NCBI GenBank assembly: GCA_903906615.1
Contig: CAIVKT010000075.1
Location: 1-8,808, forward strand
Direction of reading: 5' to 3'
DNA: 8,808 nt
DNA from: an uncultured Bacteroidota bacterium
Lineage (GTDB): Bacteria; Bacteroidota; Bacteroidia; Chitinophagales; Chitinophagaceae
In this document: positions 6,820-8,808 of the stretch, in pieces
Position numbering within the stretch: the stretch's first letter is position 1
How the letters are laid out: each line of letters opens with the position of its first letter
Made by a program: the position numbers and the translations under genes
The notes under the pieces: model-generated
Told to the model about the DNA's origin: nothing
Databases searched by the model: none
Seen by the model: only the letters and a program-made list of their open reading frames with translations

Positions 6820-6824
6820 GGCAC

Positions 6825-6838
6825 TTGATGTGAATCAA
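6825..6838. promoter_or_regulatory. FNR/CRP-type palindrome TTGAT-N4-ATCAA
   Basis: The site TTGATGTGAATCAA is an exact match to the FNR consensus TTGAT-N4-ATCAA and is a 10-base-specific palindrome. It overlaps the last three bases of the -7 box and the predicted transcription start of the glycosyltransferase gene, and ends five bases before its ATG. This position favours repression. No regulator gene is in the window, and the link to an FNR-family protein is inferred. Confidence 0.45.
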
Positions 6839-6863
6839 AAGTAATCAAATTTTCAGGATGCAA
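6836..6863 (-). promoter_or_regulatory. Bacteroidota-type promoter of the glycosyltransferase
   Basis: On the minus strand TTG (6863-6861), 17 bases, then TACTTTTG (6843-6836) match the Bacteroidota -33/-7 pattern exactly, with the same 17-base spacing as the glutamine synthetase promoter. The predicted start near 6830 leaves a leader of about 10 bases. Confidence 0.55.
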
Positions 6864-6990
6864 GGTGAGGTATTGTATTACCCTGCGTGGGAGGTTCCTT
6901 CGCGATATGCGACCAGCTCAGTTTGAATAGGACTGCCCGTGTGAAGTGGCAAATTTAGATTTTCCTGAGCTATAGCGAATAGCACAACTC

Positions 6991-8484
6991 CTATGGCGCG
7001 GAACGTGGGTAGGCCTCCCCTTTAAAGATGAGGCGGGCGAGGTCTTCTTTTTTATAAATGATATTGGCGCGGTACTGGCTGATGATGGTCCATTTTTTCT
7101 CGCGTGTGTCCCACCGCTCGGGGATGGCGCTCCATACCTCTTGCTGTGCCGGGTTTACAATAAATACTTTGCAGTAGTTGCCGCCGGTCATACATACGAA
7201 TATGGAGCTATCTGGCAGTTCCACCACATTGCCACCAGATCGGTAGTTGTCTTGCTGGGTATGGTAATTGGTTATGCCGGTGGTGGTGCATTGGTATTCC
7301 CATATTTTCTTTAAGCCTTCATTGGCAGTGGCAGGCTCATGCAGCTTCACTATTTTGGGCAGGCCATTTATGGCACAGGTATTATTGTTGTAGAGGTACA
7401 GGTAGCCATTACCGGAGTATTTGCAGGAGTGTTGCCCGCAGAAGAGGGAGCTGTCTCGCAATGGGGCTGCTATTTTTTCCGGCGCACCGTATTGCCTGAC
7501 CACGATGCCCTCGGGGTATTTTATTTTTACAATACGGTTGATGTTGCGGAAGCTGACGTAGATGTAATTGTTCTTCTCGTCGAAATAAAAGGCATTCTCA
7601 TGCACATCGCCATATTTGATGTCTTTTGGGGCGAGCATACCTCGGAGATCAGATAGGGAGAAATAATCAGATGACTTCCACGACCAGGCCACTTTGCCGC
7701 TATCGTCGTATTCGATGAGTGTGCCGAACTGCATTTTTTTGGCAGCGGTGTCGTGCGCAATGGATGGGCGGCCTTTGTCCCACAGCATCGAATCCTCGCC
7801 GAGGGCCATGTAATGGCCGTTTAGGAGGCGGGTAAACTGGTGGTGGTAATGCTCCGAATAGTCTTTGCTGACCACGGCATTAGTGGGTGGTTTGAAGAGT
7901 ACATTGCAGTTATAATCTATCTCGCAGGGCGGGTCGAAAAGAAAGGTGATCGTACCCTGGTGTGTCCATTTCAGGTCGCGTGGGGTGAGGTTTATGCCAT
8001 TGATCTTAGTCATAAACCATACGGGCTGCCCTTTCATATCGTAGATGGCTTTATTGTCATCGAGGAATATGTAGGCATCTTTGTATTTCGTAGCAGTATC
8101 TACTATCCTGAGTCGCGCGAGGGAGGTATCCACGTCGGGGCTTAGTTGTGTGCTAAAATGGTACATGGGTGTGTGTGCAAAGGGTTTGTTCTTTTTGAGG
8201 TAAACGGCGCGCCAGGTATAGCTGCTGCCCCACGCCGGTACGGTGGCTATGATCTTATTCCCGGGATCTGCCACAGAATAGATGATGCTTTGGCGAAACG
8301 AGTCATCGGTGCTGATATTGCCTTCGGCGATCTCCAGGCGGTAAGTGCTTGTTTTTTCTTTTGCAGGGAATGAAAAACCGATGAGCCGGTAATTGAGACT
8401 GCTTCTTTCAAGGGGCAATACTTGTGCTTTTAATTGAATAGAAAAGAGCAATAGCAATGTGAATAGGTACGGAATAGGGGCCAT
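6991..8484 (-). CDS. Exported arylsulfotransferase-like (ASST family) beta-propeller protein
   Basis: The 497-residue product begins with a signal peptide (about 1-20, LKA/Q) and has no sorting tail, so it is probably periplasmic. Blade-like strands follow, with motifs like those of the arylsulfotransferase family: YIFLDDNKAIYDMKGQPVW (138-156), HYHHQFTRLLNGHYMALGED (212-231), GDVHENAFYFDEKNNYIYVS (292-311), FRN with R313, and FCGQHSCKYSGNGYLYLYNNN (348-368). H295 and R313 are 18 residues apart, the spacing I recall for H356 and R374 of E. coli AssT; H352 of GQHS would match its catalytic H436 and H214/H215 its H252. AssT moves sulfate between phenols without PAPS. Activity on sulfate is unproven here, because many relatives are uncharacterised. 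The mature chain has eight cysteines, in closely spaced pairs (187/193, 349/354, 431/438) plus 370 and 399, which suggests disulfides. No Dsb-type partner gene is adjacent. I saw no consensus promoter. Confidence 0.75.
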   Translation of the reverse strand: MAPIPYLFTLLLLFSIQLKAQVLPLERSSLNYRLIGFSFPAKEKTSTYRLEIAEGNISTDDSFRQSIIYSVADPGNKIIATVPAWGSSYTWRAVYLKKNKPFAHTPMYHFSTQLSPDVDTSLARLRIVDTATKYKDAYIFLDDNKAIYDMKGQPVWFMTKINGINLTPRDLKWTHQGTITFLFDPPCEIDYNCNVLFKPPTNAVVSKDYSEHYHHQFTRLLNGHYMALGEDSMLWDKGRPSIAHDTAAKKMQFGTLIEYDDSGKVAWSWKSSDYFSLSDLRGMLAPKDIKYGDVHENAFYFDEKNNYIYVSFRNINRIVKIKYPEGIVVRQYGAPEKIAAPLRDSSLFCGQHSCKYSGNGYLYLYNNNTCAINGLPKIVKLHEPATANEGLKKIWEYQCTTTGITNYHTQQDNYRSGGNVVELPDSSIFVCMTGGNYCKVFIVNPAQQEVWSAIPERWDTREKKWTIISQYRANIIYKKEDLARLIFKGEAYPRSAP

Positions 8485-8751
8485 TGTGTGGGTTAAGTGA
8501 ATTTTTTGTTTAATAAATAAACAGGTATAACACTGTCTTAAATCTTAAACGTTAGTTAATGTGGATAGTTTAATGAAGACGTGAGATTTGTCATAGAAGT
8601 TGGGTAGTTGAACAGATAAATTAAAAAATGAGGTAAAATTAATAGCTATAAATTTAAAAGCACAGATGGAGGAGTAAGAAGTGGTATATTTCCATTGCCT
8701 GGTGTAGGTACAGTGCAAACGCACAATTGTTTTTAACGAGTATTTTGGAAC
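8485..8751. other. AT-rich spacer upstream of the arylsulfotransferase-like gene
   Basis: No open frame of note on either strand. It must hold the promoter of the gene ending at 6991, but I found no exact TAnnTTTG; the closest is TAAATTTA near 8650 without a good -33. No repeats or RNA genes are recognisable. Confidence 0.5.
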
Positions 8752-8775
8752 GATGGCGAAATAATTTTCACCATC
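8752..8775 (-). terminator. Hairpin directly behind a gene end
   Basis: GATGGCGAAA (8752-8761) and TTTCACCATC (8766-8775) pair around a TAAT loop with one mismatch. It begins immediately past the stop codon at 8776-8778. No T-run follows on the minus strand, so terminator function is inferred from position. Confidence 0.5.
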
Positions 8776-8808
8776 TTACTTGTTCTTTCCCATTTTTACT
8801 TCGTTGTA
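8776..8808 (-). CDS. C-terminal end of an unidentified gene
   Basis: On the minus strand the window edge is open in a frame that reads YNEVKMGKNK and then TAA. A lysine-rich tail followed at once by a hairpin looks like a real gene end. Ten codons are too few to name the product, and chance cannot be excluded. Confidence 0.4.
   Translation of the reverse strand, partial: YNEVKMGKNK

Noticed and set aside
6914..6971. AGCTCAG and CTGAGCT inverted repeat downstream of the ASST-like gene as a terminator
   Set aside because: The 7-bp arms are separated by more than 40 bases and no T-run follows, so the structure would be weak.

Overview
The window looks like a piece of a Bacteroidota chromosome, most likely of the Chitinophagaceae or a close relative. 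Four signs support this: a type III (730-residue) glutamine synthetase, a secreted protein with a C-terminal type IX secretion sorting domain, promoter-like sites of the Bacteroidota -33/-7 form (TTG, 17 to 19 bases, TAnnTTTG), and no purine-rich Shine-Dalgarno sites before most starts. The genus is inferred only from these traits.

Every gene I can support lies on the minus strand, and most look singly transcribed. In transcription order, from high to low coordinates: the last ten codons of an unidentified gene (8776-8808) followed by a hairpin; a long AT-rich spacer; an exported arylsulfotransferase-like beta-propeller protein (6991-8484); a PIG-V-like GT-C membrane glycosyltransferase (5533-6819) with a good promoter match and a perfect FNR-type palindrome at its start; a 476-base spacer rich in small repeats; an Sfp-type phosphopantetheinyl transferase (4439-5056); a secreted six-repeat NHL propeller protein with a type IX sorting tail (3030-4352); a perfect 15-bp hairpin; a second, truncated copy of the 3' end of the phosphopantetheinyl transferase gene (2818-2973); glutamine synthetase III (510-2702) with its own promoter and terminator; and the 5' part of a membrane-anchored protein that may be SGNH/AlgX-like (1-417) and lacks a normal start codon.

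The genes do not form one obvious pathway. Glutamine synthetase serves nitrogen assimilation, the transferase activates carrier proteins, and the other products belong to the envelope or are exported. The most notable structure is the NHL gene, which sits between two direct copies (about 80% identical in the coding part, by hand count) of the 3' end of the phosphopantetheinyl transferase gene. That arrangement suggests the NHL gene was inserted there, or that a divergent allele recombined at that spot. I saw no transposase, integrase, CRISPR array, tRNA or rRNA. No clearly new multi-gene system is evident.
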